A stretch of DNA of 64,000 bases from Heterotrichella gracilis (Eukaryota; Sar; Xanthophyceae; Tribonematales; Xanthonemataceae): NCBI GenBank assembly GCA_032358255.1, contig JAULBX010024628.1:1-64000 (forward strand), in the 5' to 3' direction. Shown here one piece after another: positions 10,301 to 22,900 of the stretch. A model generated the notes under the pieces. It saw only the letters and a program-made list of their open reading frames with translations. It made no database searches and was not told where the DNA came from. A program made the position numbers and the translations under genes. Numbering within the stretch: the first letter of the stretch is position 1; each line of letters begins with the position of its first letter.

Positions 10301-12599
10301 AGCAGGTAATTATGGGGCGACCGGGCGACTGGGTGATAAGCAGCAGCGTCTATGTGGCAATGCGCGGGGCTGAAGCTGGTGGTTGAGCAGCATTGTACAC
10401 AGCCACATGCACATGCTGGGACGGCGGTCATGATTCGGTGAAGTATCAGTTCACTAGCATTGGCAGCATATTGTGTGACATTCGGTACGGGGTGCAAGCT
10501 TGATTGCAGCAAATTGTTGATGATGCTGATATCAGCCTTGTTTCCTATTGACAGGGTTTATCTCACGCTAGCTGCGCTGTGTCAAACCGGGTCTACATGC
10601 TGAGTACAGCAAACAATCCACTGTGATCTGCGGCAGTCCAAACTTGCCGTGGCTTGCAGTAGTAATGGGTTTACTGATTTGCAGGATGGGTTCTACATTG
10701 CGCCCATGTTCTTGGACAAGCTGGCCATCCACATCGCCAAGAACTTTCTGGAGCTGCCCCAAATCAAAATCCCACTCATCTTGGGCATCTGGGGGGGCAA
10801 GGTGAGCGCGAGGTGCATAGCATGTGAAATGGAGGGGTAGGCTGCTGGGTTGGCATAGCTGCATCGACTTGCATTCAATCATCTCAGACGTGGAGGAAAA
10901 TGGGGGATAAGGATGCTGGCTGACACAAGCGCAGCGACTTGCAATCATTTTACTTTCCATTTGTATCAAGTCCTCTGCATTCAACGCCCTCGTCCATCTG
11001 CATTACCAACAGCACTGCTCATCTGTGACGTCCACATCCTTATCTCACTGCCCCCACCCGCGCCATCCCACAGGGCCAAGGCAAAGGCCTTGCAGTCTAC
11101 ACCTGCCAACTGGGTACCTCTTCAAGTGCCCCACACCCCTTACCCCTCCATCCTTCGTCCCACAGGGCCAAGGCAAGACCTTCCAGTGCAACCTGGCCTA
11201 CAAGAAGATCGGCATCAGCCCCGTCATCATGTCCGCCGGGGAACTGGAGTCGGGCAGTGCGGGGGAGCCCGCCAAGCTCATCCGCCAGCGCTACCGGGAG
11301 GCGTCCGACGTGATCAAGAAGGGCAAGATGTGCTCGCTGTTCATCAACGACCTGGACGCGGGCGCGGGGCGCATGGGCGACTCCACCCAGTACACCGTCA
11401 ACAACCAGATGGTCAACGCCACGCTCATGAACATCGCAGACAACCCCACCAACGTGCAGGTGCGGCCAGCCGCACTTGTTTTCTGGATGGCCGGTGGGCC
11501 TTATCGATGTGAACATTTATTGAAGTGACAGGGGGTGGGGCTGATACTGGGAAAACCGCTCGAGCAGTGCACTTCAGCCCTGCCCAATCGGTTTTCCCAG
11601 TATCAGCGCAAGGCCTGGTATGTTAATCCCCCAGATTGTGCCATCAATGACTCCGCATCATCGACGGTAGCCGCTGATTTGCAAATTCCAGCTGCATTCC
11701 TACCTCCAGCTGAGTATATATCAGGCTTTGAAGTTTCCTGGTGTGTGGCTGCAGCTCCCTGGGGTGTATACCATGGAGGAGATCCCCCGCGTGCCCATTG
11801 TGGCCACCGGCAATGACTTCTCAACGCTGTACGCGCCCCTCATCCGCGACGGCCGCATGGACAAGTTCTACTGGAACCCCACGCGCGCGGACCGCATCGG
11901 CGTGTGCCAGGGCATTTTCAGGAACGACGAGGTCACGGAACAGGAGATCGAGCGGTTGGTGGATATGTTCCCTAACCAGTCAATCGACTTTTTTGGGGCA
12001 CTGCGCGCTCGGGTGTACGATGACAAGGTGGGGCTGCATTACCGCAAACCATGCGTTTACTTATGTCAGAAGTACTCAGTTGGACCACTGAAGGGTGTGT
12101 TTGGTGCGGTAGAAGGTGTGGATGTGCATGATGGCAATCGGAAGCAATGGGAGGGGTTGCTCATTGCACGTAGCAGCCTGCATAAAATTAACGCAATATT
12201 CTGCTGGACAAGGAAATGTGGTGATAGCGGATTGGAACATCATACTATGGGCGTGCCAGGATATGAAGCTGGACAACTTGGCTGAGGATTATGCCCCTTC
12301 ATGTTCCATAGCAATGTAACCAACCAGCTGCTGACATATCCACGAATTGCGTGCAGGTGCGTGACTGGATCAACACTATTGGATTTGAGCAGATCGGCAA
12401 GCGCCTGGTCAACAGCCGCGAGAAGCTCGATTTCAAGAAGCCAACTATGGACCTGCAGCTGATGATGCATTACGGCAATGCCCTGGTTGACGAGCAGGAG
12501 AATGTGCGGCGGGTGCAGTTGGCAGATGCGTACATGCATGGTGCGGAGCTGGCAGGTGTGAGTGGGTCATCCTTGCCGGAGGAGTATGTGAAGGTGTAA
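7367..12599 (+). CDS. Rubisco activase fused to an N-terminal CBM20 starch-binding domain
   Basis: Thirteen exons, all joined in phase 0: 7367-7546, 7718-7762, 7932-8081, 8261-8320, 8569-8799, 9005-9100, 9320-9505, 9734-9796, 10162-10305, 10685-10801, 11166-11459, 11755-12027 and 12357-12599, giving 693 residues. Residues 1-60 look like a plastid transit peptide (rich in R, S, A). Residues about 61-165 form a CBM20 domain ([27 protein letters not shown]). Residues about 166-385 are a Ser/Pro linker with two FRGR motifs and repeated NGH words. The rest is Rubisco activase, the AAA+ ATPase that removes inhibitory sugar phosphates from Rubisco: DGFYIAP, Walker A GGKGQGKT split by an intron, Walker [48 protein letters not shown], and [16 protein letters not shown]. 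The activase exons offer no in-frame Met before the conserved DGFYIAP, which supports a single fused gene. The fusion itself still needs transcript support. Confidence 0.87.
8746..9423 (+). other. Two FRGR linker motifs within the activase gene
   Basis: Two exons each encode a similar short motif behind an acidic stretch: [13 protein letters not shown] (about 8761-8799) and [13 protein letters not shown] (about 9388-9426). The shared pattern is V-x-F-R-G-R-x-[IV]-P-R-x-Q. The intervening linker repeats the words YSNGH, YANGH, HVNG and HTNGH. I do not recognise this motif; repeated short linear motifs in disordered chains often bind a partner. Confidence 0.65.
11065..11093 (+). repeat. Exon-edge echo in the activase Walker A intron
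   Basis: CATCCCACAGGGCCAAGGCA at 11074-11093 copies the true acceptor and exon start CGTCCCACAGGGCCAAGGCA at 11158-11177, which encodes GQG of the Walker A loop. The copy diverges soon after and is not needed for the reading frame. Confidence 0.75.
11540..11607. repeat. Perfect 19-bp inverted repeat in an activase intron
   Basis: GCTGATACTGGGAAAACCG (11540-11558) and its exact reverse complement (11589-11607) are separated by 30 nt. This can form a strong stem-loop in the pre-mRNA. It could be a small foldback element or a hairpin with a splicing role; no target-site duplication was established. Confidence 0.85.
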
Positions 12600-13911
12600 A
12601 GGGTCGCTGGTGCAGAGGTAGTTGGACTGCGGTGTGGATGTGATGGTTGGGTGATGTTATGATGGGTTGGAGAGGCCAATCCTAGTGATGCAGATCGTGG
12701 GAGGATTGAATGGCGACTTACGTGCGTCCTACAGTGTAGCACACAAGAGGTGAGAAGAGATTGGTGCAGTTTAAAGGCCGTGATATAAAGCAGCAGTCTT
12801 CACTAAATGGCTGTCTGGGAAGTTGACCTGATGGATGAACTGGCAATGTTTTGCCTGGGAAACGGGATTTATTGACAATAGCGGTGCTTGGGTGCCCTGC
12901 TGTGTCTAGCAAACACTGCTGATGTATAAGCAAAAGCTTTTGCCACGTGAAGGAGGGGGATGCTGGATACTTGTGTGCTAAGAGCTCTTCAACTGCTCTT
13001 CAGTCACTTGCTTGAACTTGTGTACACCTTCTCTCGATAGTCCTGGGCAGCACTAGGATTTAACTGTCTGTAGTCGCAGCGTGGTTGGCTAGTAGCCACT
13101 TGTCCTGCAATTTGACAAATTAACAGAGTATCTACAAGCATTGGACAGCATTTGGGGTGGAGCTGTACAGGGTGTGAAGGGGTTTACCCGGTGTGGCTAA
13201 CATTGCGCCCAAGCCTTGATTCGTCGCAAAATTTCAATATTTCAACTTAGGAACTGACTACCAGACACACTTTCTTCCATGACATGCATTTCATTGTTGC
13301 ATATATGTTAATGATCCGTGGCAGTCCCCATACTTTGAAGTTTTAACACGTTTGTATGCGACTAACAGTTGCAGATTTGGCGTTGTAGGATCATATATGG
13401 TGCCACCCCTGTGCCACCACAACCGTTGACGACTGCCCCCCATATTATTAAAGGCCTGAGACTAGGGCTTCGTCAGGAACTTTTGCCGGTCAAGGTCAAC
13501 TTGCCAGCATCTGTGCACAATGTGCAGCACATGGATTTCGTTGGACCCGGTCAAATCCTAGGCTAGGGTCACCCAGCGGCTAGCCCCCAATTCTCAAATA
13601 CCCTAGGTTAGGGTTTACTACTTTGCCACTTCGCTCCCCGCCGTCCCTCGAGGATAGTGCACGTGAAGACCGGCAGAACGGTCTTGTCGGGTATACTTAG
13701 GCAGCAGAACAGCCCGTTCCTATAAATTCACGGAAGTATTCGTAAGGCTATCTTCCAGCTGCACATCGGGTCAACCAAAAAAGTGCCGCTGACCGAACTT
13801 TAGGTTGCCACTTTTAGCGCCATCACCAGCACTGGGCGATTGCAAACGCTGTGACCTTGAACTGTTATTACTAGCACTGCATAGCAACCCCACTGCTCTG
13901 AATCCCCTCCG
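12600..13911. other. Intergenic region between activase and PWD genes
   Basis: Contains the activase 3' UTR and the PWD promoter region. Short telomere-like words occur near 13600-13616. No gene family recognised. The absence of any gene between the two CBM20 genes matters for the duplication hypothesis. Confidence 0.5.
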
Positions 13912-16900
13912 ATGGGTGCCATCACTGTCGGTGTGCCTTCCAGCACCTGCAATGTTGTCCGGCCAGTGCAATCTCGCCAAGCACTAGGAGTGCGAAACCC
14001 AAGATGTAGCAGCAGCAGTGTGACGCGGTTGATGCACCCTCGCCACAGCGTCCAAAGGACCTTTGGGTCAAGTGGTCGCACGCAGCCTCCATCGCGATCT
14101 GGTCGTGCCGTCAAGGTATGCTCTCCACATGGGGTTTCCTAATGCATGGGGTGTTCACAACGAGACAAGTAGCTGTTGTATGGTCATACCCTGTAGTGCT
14201 TGATATCGTTTCCAGTTGTCAAGACCGTTTAGTACAACCGTGAAACAGAACTCAACACTCATGGTGGACGGCCATCGCCAAGCTGGCAGTTACAAGGTTT
14301 GAGTTTTGAATCCTGCTGTGTGTGCAGTGTGTGGCGGCAGATGTCCCCGTAACTTTCTCCATCAAGAAGGAGGTACGTGTGATTGAGCTTGCACTCCTCT
14401 CCTTGTGATCAATCTGCAAGTTTTGCCACGATGGCCCCTCCTTGGTAGCTGGTGAGTAGGCACCCATCCATGACTAAGCACCGCAAATGTCCAGGCAAAC
14501 TTTGGGGAAAGCTTCAAGCTCGTTGGGAATCACCCAGTGCTGGGCAACTGGAAGGTCCAGGACGGCCCAAGCCTCTCCTGGGGCGAAGGGCACAACTGGA
14601 CCACCCAGCTGTCACTGCCTGCTGGCCACGAGCTCGAGTTCAAGGTAGGCGCAAGCAGTACTAGCTGCTACACAGTTGTTTCTGCAAGGCGGGTGACTAC
14701 CTTTGCCCCTCAGGCAGGCTTATGCACTTTGCCAAGTCTCTTACACATGCATCCGCTAAGGAGCTAAACCAATGCTCACACCTAGTGTCAATGTTTGCCA
14801 ACTACTTCGTTGTTGCAGTGTGTGCGGGTTGGAGAGAGCAACGAGAGATGGGAGGACGGGAACAACCGCAGCTTGAAGGTAAGGGTGTTACCTACTCTCA
14901 GCCTTTGCACCCCGTGCAATTAGTGTGACGCGCTTCAGGCTGGGGTGGTGCCACGTTTATGTAGCTAGATGTGCATTTATTCAACTCCCTCTACGTGTGG
15001 TAGCAGTTACTTGTAGAAATGGAAGGAAAAATACACTATGCCACACCGAATACCCACTACTCCATACTCACTAGTGTTGAGGTCCACCTCATCACCCGTG
15101 TATAATAATCCAGTTACCAGATTGGGCTGTTTGGCAGCTACAGCATTAGACTGGCTAAATGGAACGGGGCATCGATTGCTGCATCAGGGAATCCAGCAAA
15201 CACCTTGAGTACCTGTGCCCTGCATGGTTGGCTTTTGCAGAGCGTTGACACGGAAACCCTAAACCCTAATCATGGTCAATCTGGATTGTAGTCCTGACTC
15301 TCTCGTGAATGGGCCACAGGTGCCCGGCGAAGCGGTGAACGTGGCGATGGAATGGGGCAAAACGCACAAGACTGTGGCGGGATCGACTTCAGAGGCTTCA
15401 CCTGCCGTCCGCAGCGTGCTGGCCAGCATGGTGGGTTATCCTAGACCCTGAACCCTGGAATCTGATGCTCAATCGCAGTCTGCTGCCCAGTCACGAGAGT
15501 GATCCGCACTGGGGTGTGGGACACAATTGTTGAAACCAGCACTTTCCTGCAAGACGTTGCCACCATGTTTGTGCACAGTAAAATGAGGAAGTCAGTGCAT
15601 TTCTCATTACGAGTTCCGTTTTTCTTTGAAACTGAACAACATGTACAACGCTGGCAAGGAGCTGAGCGAGCCCTGTGGCCTGCTGCAGGACAATGGCAGT
15701 GGTGCCGATGTGACTGCCTCCTTTGACGGCATGACCACCGGGGGCTGGGAGGTGAGTTGGCACCTGGGGTGGTGGCGCTGGAGGTGGTGGTGCGGGTACT
15801 TGGTGTGGGAGTTTATGGTATGGGCACCCGTGCACCAAGAGGAAATTTGCTCCACTCTGCTGCTTGTCAGGACTATTTTGCCAAGCTGAGCCTGCTAGCT
15901 CCTGTTGGTATTGCTGTGTCCATTTGCAAGTCTCAGTCGGGGATGGGTGCATTCATTATGAGACGGGAAGGGTCCAGGAAAGGCAAGGGGCAAGATCTGA
16001 ATAGCATCACGTACATGCACGCGTTCCAGCAGTACAGCCATATTCGCATTCAGTCCTCAAATGCCTTGCGCCAATCAGCCCTGTCCTTGCGCTGCTTATA
16101 CCATCTGCCCCCACTGTCAGTGGTTTAAGCTGATTCAGTAGTTTAGCCCCCACCCCCCTCCCTCCCTCGCTTAATATAACATTCGACTTTAATAATAATG
16201 CAGGGCAGGACCGTGAACTTCATGAAAGCCAATGAGCACTCGCGCGATCGCCAGGGGAAATGGGACACTAACGGCCTGGAGGGGGCAGCGCTTTTCCTGG
16301 TGGAAGCGGACAGCAAGTCAGCAAAGTGAGCAATTCACACACGCCACCACTTCGCTTGCACACACACAAACGTACTGCGCTTCTGAAAGCTTTTCTGGGT
16401 GTGCAAAGGCGCCATGCTTGCATCCCACATATACTGTGCACATTGGGGTGCGCAAGCATGGCACCATGTGATTACAGGGTTTAGGGCTGCGGGGTTAGGG
16501 TTTGGGCTCACGTGCCTCCTGTGTCATGCAGCTGGCTGGCCAAGCTTGAAAAGGTGAAGCAGCTGCTGGTGGATCTGGCACCACAGGGGCGCCCCGAGCC
16601 TGACGCCACTGTGTGCGCATACATCTACCTGTCCTGGATCGCCAACGGCGCCGTCCAGTGCGTGGAGGGAGGCGGCCACCACCGCCCCAACAGGCATGCC
16701 GAGCTCAGCCGGACCATGTTCAGGTAAGCGAGGGAGGAGGAAAGCCTCGGGAAATAAGACACAAACTTAAACAACCAGAATAAACTTCTTCCTAGATGCA
16801 ATTGTGTACATCTACATCTCATGGATCGCGAACGCCATTAAATGCTGGGGGGGCATGCAAAGCTCAGCCGCACCGGTTCAGATGATCCGAGGGCAACAAG

Positions 16901-19900
16901 AAATGGAAAATGTCCGATTACTGAAAACTTCAGCCCTAACAACGTAATGGTGTTTATTATGGTACATTTTCCTGTTTGCAGGTCTCTGGAGTGGGTTGTT
17001 GGCGAGCAGGGCGGCTCAGTGAACGGTCTCATCGCGCGGCGCATGCACGCAAAGCTGCCATCCTTCTCCGGCCAGTACACCGCATCCACCCCCCTCACAC
17101 GCATCAGGGACATCGCGCACAGGTATGTTAGGGTTTAGAGTTCAGGTTGGAGGTGTTCAGGATGTAGTGGTAGAGGGTGTTGGGCATCAGGGACGTCGCG
17201 CACACATGAACGCATACAGGAGATGGGAAGGGGGTGTGGGTTAGCCCTGGCAAAACGGCCGCATGGCGGGGGTTGGTGCAAGGGTTGTAGGTGGAAGCAG
17301 GGGGGGCACAGAGTGATGTCGTGTGGCCCGCAATATTAGGTGCCTGGCCTGCAGCAACAGATAAATCGCACCCTATGCCCTAAACTTTGCACTCTGGAGG
17401 AACAACAATCCAACGACTTGAAGCATGGGAGCGAGCATAACCAACCCCAACCCCAAACGCTGAACCCTAACCCTATTTCCGCAGGAACGACATCCCCCAC
17501 GACCTGAAGCAGGAGATCAAGCACACCATCCAGAACAAGCTGCACCGCAACGCAGGACCGGAGGACCTGGTGGCCACAGAGCTCATGCTGGCAAGGGTCA
17601 CACAACAACCAGGTAAGGGTTTGGGCAGGCGGGACGTGACATGAAAACCCAGGCGAGGGTTTGGCTACAGAGCTCGTGCCGCGAGTGGCTCGCAAACCCC
17701 AGGTAAAAGTTTGGGGTGCAGCCAGGTGGACGCTGGCACCCATGCGAACCACCCCTCCAGCTCTCCCTCTCATGGTCTGATTTTTCTGGGCGCATGCGGG
17801 TTGTTGATGAATGGGTAGAAGTTAAGTACCAAATCGAAGTACAGAGAACAGATATATTCACCCGGATGCTGAGTACTATGAATACAGTAACCTTGGTTGT
17901 TTTGTTGATCTGTCCCCCCTCTTCTGCTCCCGCAGGCCAGTACAACAACGACTTTGTTGAGGAGTTCAAGAAGTTCACCATTGAGCTGCGCGACTTCTTC
18001 AACGCAGGCAGCTTTGCAGACCTGCTGCTGTCGCTCAGGGAGTCGCTGGACAGCGCGGGCATGCAGGTATGTGTAAAGGGTACGCTGTGTCAGATGACAG
18101 GCGCCAGCAGGGATGCGCAGGTCGGTCATACGTTGCATGGGCAGTTGCACAGTCCCTAACTCGATAGAGTGGCGGGTGGGGTGCCCCGGGGCTCAAACGG
18201 CAACTTTGCCATTTGCAAGCTGCTGCCGTTGCTCAAATGGCTGGACAATGCGGGGGTGCGGGTGGTGCAGGGAGCGCTCGACGTCAAATCAAAGTCGCTG
18301 TGGTTGGGCATGCGGTGCGCATGCCACACCTTAGATTGCCCTGGCACCTATGGCAGACGTAGATCGAAAAGGACTTGCTGACAAAGCGTTACATGGGGCT
18401 GGCACTTGGCAGTGGTTTGTGAAAGAGAGCTCACCCCAGGTGCGGGGTGCATGTTACTCACCCATTCACCCACCCCCAGGTGCTGGACTCTTTCCTGGCC
18501 GCCAAGTCCGTGGTGGACTCCCCCGATGGCAACAACCTCAACGCCATCACCGAGGCCCTGCACAAGGTGACCACCCTGCGGGCGCTGCTGTCTGCGGGCC
18601 TGGCCAGCGGCCTGCGCAACGACGCCTCGGACAACTCCATGGCCATGCGCCAGCGCTGGCGCCTGGCCGAGCTCAAGTGCGAGGACTACTGCTTCGTGCT
18701 CATGTCGCGCTTCCTCAACGTGGTGGAGGAGCAGGTGGGGAGGGGTGCAGGGTGCAGGGGTGGGGTTTAGGTATAGGTTTGGGGCAGCGACTGGCGCAAC
18801 GATGCTGGGGACAATCTCTGGCGCGCCATGGCGCCTATGTATTGGCTGTACCATTTGAGTAGATATAATCTGATATCATGCCTGATAGGACAGGTTCGTC
18901 CATGCTCACCATCCCACGGCTGTAAATGTTTGTAGCCACGCACTCACACATTGCGTTTGGCGCGCTGCAGGGAGGCGCGGAAGGCATCGCCAACGGGGCC
19001 GACAGCGGGTGGGGCCTGCCCATCGGCGCCGCTGTGCTTGGTGTGCGCAACATGGGGCTCACTGGGTGGCAGCCTGCTGAGTGCATGGCGCTGGAGAATG
19101 AGCTGGCTGCCTGGCAGAAGCAGGGCGCGTTTGCTGACAAGGAGACGGCGCTCAGGTGCGGTGCCCGGGTCAAAGGTCTACAGTTTTGGTTTAGGGCTTT
19201 GGGTTCAGGGTTAATTCCTATGTGGAGCTTGTGGCATGGCAGAAGCAGGGCGGCAGTACCTGCATGGCATTACTAGATATGGTGTATGCATCCTCTCGGT
19301 GCACTACCATATCTGGTTATCTCCCCCTTTGCTGGAGACCTGGAGTATCTGATGTATGAGTGTTGAGGGCGGATGTGCATTGGTGCAGGGTGTGGTGGGA
19401 GGTGTAGCTACAATTCAACACCCATCCGCCATTATCACTGATACTGCAGCGCCCCAAACTACCTTGAACCACTCCTGCCCCTCCGCCCGCAGGCTCAAGG
19501 CCAGCCTGGAGCGGCTGCAGCGCATGACCGAGTCCATCTGCGAGTGCCTGCTGGCTGACCTGCCCCAGCGCGCGGTGGCCATGGGCCAAGCGCTGGGCAT
19601 CAGCCCTGAGCGCTACTCTGTGTTCACCGAGGCCGAGATCAGGGCCAGCCTGGTGTTCCAGCTCAGCAAGCTGGTGCAGGTGCTGGTGAAGGCCACGCGC
19701 GTGGCGTCGGGGGGCGCGGAGTGGGACGCGCTGGTGGCAGGTGGGAGGGGAGGCGGGGGTGATGCGAACAGCTTGATGCAATTCCAATGTGAACTGCCTT
19801 CCTGCCGTTTATCCCAACCCTCCATCCCCATGCAGAGATGCATGCAGTCCATCCCCAGTCCCACAAAGTGGAGTTCATTAGCATCCATATCATCGCATCC

Positions 19901-22900
19901 ATGGGCCACAAGGGAGAGTCACCATTAATCAAATCAGAATGATCATCCCGCATCACATTGCATCCCATACCCATCCCAGTTCCGTCACGCGTCGCAACCC
20001 CGCTCCCCTCCTCCCCAACCCTACCCCACCCCCCACCCACAGGCAAGGTGGTGGGCAAGCTCATCGAGGTGGACGCCATGGAGCCCGGGTGCGTGCCCGA
20101 GGGAGGGGACGTGGTGCTGCTGGTGAAGCGCGCGTCAGGCGATGAGGAGGTGGCGTCACTGGGCAGGAACCTCAAGGGGGTCATCCTGTGCCACTCGCTG
20201 CCTCACCTCAGCCATCTGGGTGCGTGCGCTTGGAAGGCATTGGGTTTGGTTTATGACAGGATATGCCCAAAGCGCAGTGCAGCTGTGCCATGATGCCCCT
20301 CGTGCCGATTTTCCCTGGACAGCAGCCTCTGCACGGTTCCCGCTAGACTGCAGTTGAGCTGCCACATGTACAGGCAGCGTCTACCTGTCACCTTGTAACA
20401 TTCCTTGACTGGCGACTCACACATTTGCCTGTGTGCAGGTGTGCGTGCCCGTCAGGAGCGTGTGGTGTTTGCAACCTGCGAAGACGAGGGCACCGTCAAC
20501 GACCAGGTGCGTCCATCTGTGTGTCCTGGGTCTGCGTGGCTTGCATGCCCGTTGTTGTGTTGATTGCCGCCTCCTTGAACCCTGCTTATGTGCTTCTTTC
20601 CCTTCTTGCTTCTGGTCATGTTCAACACCTTCAGAATGTGGGACCAATCAGGCCGCATTGCTCCTGCCTGCATCTCGTTCGTGTCTGTATTCATCTTCCT
20701 CTCTAGTGTGTGTTCATTACCCTATTTTGAAGTAATATAACTCACATTTATTTACCTGTCTAATACTTATCTGTGTTTCCTTCTCAGGTGCGGCCGCTGG
20801 TGGGGCGCCAGGTGACGCTCAATGCCACCTCCAGCCGCGTGGTGGTTGCGGCTGCAACTGATGAGGAGATGCAGCCGGCAACCAACGGAGCAGCGCCCGC
20901 CGCCGCCGCCGCCTCCAACGGTGCGCTTGGTTCACAAGACTGCCATGCCAGCATGTGCCAGCCTGCACGCATGGCGTGCTGCACATCCGCTGGCCAGTTG
21001 CAAGCTCTTGATCCAGAGCTGACTACGATTGCATTTATTGCTTTTAACTCAAGATTGCCTACAACCGCAAACCCTAAATCCTAACCCGAGGCTGTCCACC
21101 GCAGGCGCGGGCCCTGCCAAGCCCACCGTCGTCAAGCGCTCATCAGGCGCCAAACTACTCCCCCTTGCCGAGGCCACCGTTGCCACCTGCGGCGCCAAGT
21201 CAGCAGCCTGCGCCAGCCTGGCCAAGCTGGCGGCTAGTGGGGGCACATTTGAGGTGCCCTCGGGGGTGTGCCTGCCATTTGGATCCATGGAAGCGGTTGT
21301 CAAGGTACCTTTTGGTTTGCCTGGCGTGCGGGCATATGGCCCTCTACCCACACCACACCACCGCATAGCTGTTGTCTTCCTGGTCGCGAACGTTTTTGGG
21401 ACGGAATACCTTTTTTGATTGTACTACCTGCTTAACCGTCCTTTTGCTGCAGCTGACCTGCTGGCGTGCGTGTGATAAGTAATTTAAACTGTTCATTCTT
21501 TGCTGCAGGCCGCTGGTAAGGAGAGCCAGTTCAAGGAGCTGCTTGCGCAGGCGGAGACCGCCCCTGCCTCTGGCCACCAGCTAGAGGAGGTTTGCGAGCA
21601 GCTGCAGGCGCTGGTGGGGGGCTTGAGGCCACCGGCAACGGTGCTGGCTGAAGCAGGTGAGGATCTCATGGTGGTTAAATGGTAATACAAGCATTCTGCG
21701 TGCTGAGATCGGTGTCCCCGACCTTACGGGATGTGTATTAGCCAATGCTGTGTGCAGGCCAGGCGCTTTGGGACCTCAGCCAGAGCCATTGCCTGCTCCT
21801 CCAATGATGCATGTCTCAGCTGAAACTACCGAATAATTTTGACGTCACATTCCAGGTTTTAGTATTTGCTGTGGCTCGGTCAATGCGATGTGTCCTACCC
21901 AGCGCTGTGTGTTCCCGCAGGCAAGGCGTTTGGCGGCTCTGCCACTGTGATCGCCCGCTCATCAGCAAACGTGGAGGACCTGGCGGGCATGTCGGGGGCT
22001 GGGCTGTACGACTCCATCCCAAACCTCAACCCCCAGGACCCTGAATCCCTGGGAGAGGGCGTGGCCAAGGTGTGGGCGTCGCTGTACACGCGCAGGGCGG
22101 TGCTGTCAAGGAGAGCGGCAGGTGCGCAGAGAACCCCTGTACAATAAACCCAAAAACTCGGATGTAAGAACTGAAGTCTAATTGGAACCAAGCCTGACCC
22201 TCTTAGTCAAGAATTCAGAAGTGCTGTTTACCAGGCCTGGTCATTCCTCACCTTCCCCTACCATTCCACTTTTGATGCGCACACATACGCCATGTGCCTC
22301 ACTGAATGCGCACCCCATCCAACTTCGCTGAATTCTGAACCCCCTCTTAGCCTTGCAGGCGTGCCCCACAAGTAGGCCAGCATGGCGGTGCTGGTGCAGG
22401 ACATGATCCTGCCCAACCTAAACCCTAATGACAACCTCAAACCTGCACACTGAACCCTAGAACCCCTCCTCTTCCTGCAGGGGTGCCCCAGAAGGAGGCC
22501 AGCATGGCAGTGCTGGTGCAGGGCATGATCCTGCCCGACCCAAACCCTAAACACAAATCCCAAACCCTACACACTGAGCCCTAAACCGCCTCCTCCCCCT
22601 GCAGGCGTGCCCCAGAAGGATGCCAGCATGGCAGTGCTGGTGCAGGACATGATCCTGCCCGACCTGTCCTTTGTGCTGCACACCGTCAGCCCCCTTGACC
22701 AGGACCCCAACGTGCTGTATGCTGAGGTGGCAGCAGGGCTAGGCGAAACCTTGGCCAGCGGCACACGCGGTTCGCCGTGGAGGCTGGCGGTCAACAAGGA
22801 GACAGGTGTGGAGTAGGGTTTTTAGGGTTTAGGGTCTGGGTCCAGGGGGGGTGTGGGCGCCTGCGTCGATGTCGCTTGTGCAGGTCTTGACTGCTGGTCA

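Noticed and set aside
10138-10386. A separate start for a stand-alone Rubisco activase
   Set aside because: No in-frame ATG in the exon at 10162-10305, and the upstream linker exons join it in phase with matching NGH-type linker words.
15240-15270. A real chromosome end suggested by CCCTAAACCCTAA
   Set aside because: Only one to three units occur, in the middle of genes, on both strands and many times; these are interstitial words, not a telomere.
18350-18420. A possible extra PWD exon reading [19 protein letters not shown]
   Set aside because: It has an acceptor-like TAG and a donor-like CAG|GTGCGG, but the exons at 18066 and 18480 already join in phase and give the continuous sequence expected of PWD.
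21758-21830. A possible extra PWD exon after GTGTGCAG
   Set aside because: The exons ending at 21656 and starting at 21921 join in phase to give the conserved order; an insert here would break it.
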